Below, in pieces: positions 62,891 to 64,000 of a stretch of 64,000 nt of DNA. This DNA is from Diploscapter coronatus (Eukaryota; Nematoda; Chromadorea; Rhabditida; Rhabditidae), in assembly GCA_964036155.1 (NCBI GenBank), contig OZ038423.1:39819249-39883248 (forward strand), read 5' to 3'. The notes under the pieces are model-generated. The model did no database searches and was not told the origin of the DNA. It was given only the letters and a program-made list of their open reading frames with translations. The stretch's first letter is position 1. Every line of letters starts with the position of its first letter. The translations under genes and the position numbers were made by a program.

Positions 62891-64000
62891 TCATTTTATG
62901 TTAATTTTCCCCACTTCACGCCATTCATTCGTTTGTGGATCGTATTCCTCGATTGAATTACAAAAGTTTTTAGATTGTTTTTGGGATCTAATTTAACAAA
63001 TATTTCGTATAAAGATATGCAAAATCTTAGCTTGCCCTCCTATTGCATACAATTTCTCATTTGCGACAACAAGCGAATGATTATATCTTGCGTAATTCAT
63101 ATCAGCGATTCGAGCAATTCGACTGTCAACTGAAGCTGAGGGATCGAAATACAGACAGGATTTGAATACATCCCAACTAAATATATAATATGTCTTATTT
63201 ATCATATAAACTTAACGACTATCGTCCTCCAGTTATGTAAATTTTTCCATTTAGCGATGCGACCCCGAAGGAATGTCGTTGTTCTGGAATCTCTCCAATG
63301 TTAATCCATTCTCGTTCATCGTCTGATAATCGATATATCTTATTACTATCCCATTTAATCTTAATAACTGAATATCCATAATTACAACAATGAATATGCT
63401 ATAATGTGACCGTATAAAATCTCATCGCATGCTATTGTTTGAGCACATATAATTGGAAGAGGAAATGTAGGTCCTGTTTGCCATTGTCCATCTATTAAAA
63501 CCTGAATAAATTATTTCATGGACTTTCATTCGATCTTCTTACATCAACTCGATTCGTATGTTCCTCTGATTTAGGATCTTGTCCACCCAAATAATACAAT
63601 TTGTCTTTGAAATAAGCCACAGATGCCCAACGACGCCATTCAGGAGGATCTGGTCCTGAAAAGAATGCAATAAAATTAAACCAATCTACTGGCTTTTGTA
63701 ATGTTACCTCTAGTGATTTGTCGAGTATTCAAATCGAAAATGTCAAATGATTTTTTATCATAACTAATTGCAAGAATCTAAAATTTACAAAATTGGCAAT
63801 GCCGAATAAAATAATCAACCTTATCTTTTGCTGTTGCTACTTGATATGATTCTAAATAATTAGTAAAGTTCGTAATCTGCTTAACAGAATTAGTATGAGA
63901 ATAAAATAAACAAATTCTGCCGCTTTCATATACTAAATACTAAAATTAATTTTCGCTCATATGAGAAATATTTTCCTACGATAGAATAAATGTTTCCTCT
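62891..64000 (-). CDS. Kelch-repeat (BTB-Kelch/KLHL-like) protein, C-terminal part
   Basis: Partial: it continues beyond the right edge. Eight minus-strand exons, 63980-64000 (cut), 63820-63939, 63708-63777, 63543-63655, 63411-63501, 63220-63367, 63036-63176 and 62891-62987, give 266 aa in phase. Kelch blades are marked by GG doublets and following Tyr/Trp: KLYYLGGQDP, KIYITGGRYWD, KLYAIGGS, then EEYDPQTNEWREVGKIN. Such beta-propellers usually bind a substrate for a Cullin-3 ligase or actin; the BTB/BACK part would lie outside. Introns are only 40-52 bp, far smaller than in neighbouring genes, and third codon positions are AT-rich. One intron needs a GC donor (GG|GCAAGC at 63035-63034). Confidence 0.85.

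Noticed and set aside
1..64000. CRISPR arrays, rRNA, bacterial or prophage genes
   Set aside because: No spaced direct repeats, no rRNA-like stretch, and all supported genes are intron-containing eukaryotic genes.

Overview
The window is metazoan nuclear DNA: AT-rich, intron-dense, with short introns (about 40-800 bp, a few longer), terse TTTCAG/TTTTAG acceptors and little polypyrimidine tract. This splice style, the acceptor-like TTTNAG sequences lying within about 60 nt upstream of most start codons (spliced-leader-like or 5'UTR introns), a DEG/ENaC channel and a BAAT-type thioesterase together suggest a nematode or nematode-like invertebrate. The assignment is an inference; no rRNA or mitochondrial marker is present.

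Layout. 1-1.5 kb: nothing recognised. 1.5-6.3 kb: a divergent pair of secretory-pathway genes, LMAN2/VIP36-like cargo lectin (-) and TRAP-beta/SSR2 (+). 7.0-15.0 kb: a 29-exon DNA topoisomerase II (+) with all core catalytic motifs and no C-terminal domain. 15.9-18.0 kb: ALYREF mRNA-export adaptor (+). 19.5-24.1 kb, all (-): an unknown 103-aa protein, a 75-aa histidine-rich protein behind a TATA box and a heat-shock-element-like site, and DPY-30. 25.1-27.5 kb: BAAT/ACOT-type acyl-CoA thioesterase (+). 30.6-37.1 kb: DEG/ENaC sodium channel (+). 39.4-44.6 kb: an unfamiliar P-loop GTPase-like protein with a long low-complexity/coiled-coil N-terminus (+). 45.5-53.5 kb: TBC1D12/14-type RabGAP (-). 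53.9-55.2 kb: a decayed Tc1/mariner transposon. 55.2-62.1 kb: gene-poor, with an intron-containing tRNA-Pro(CGG)-like gene, a hAT-like MITE and a hairpin. 62.15-62.4 kb: a cytochrome P450 C-terminal fragment. 62.9-64.0 kb: the C-terminal part of a Kelch-repeat gene with very small introns, running off the right edge.

Most genes are unrelated housekeeping or membrane genes with no operon logic. The exception is the head-to-head LMAN2/SSR2 pair, both acting in the early secretory pathway. The unusual material is: three non-autonomous elements with perfect 8-bp target duplications (two of them in introns), a higher than expected number of GC-AG introns, the CTD-less topoisomerase II, the new-looking GTPase architecture and the long-variable-region tRNA-like gene. 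All exon models were built by eye from splice signals, reading-frame phase and remembered family motifs; nothing was aligned by computer.
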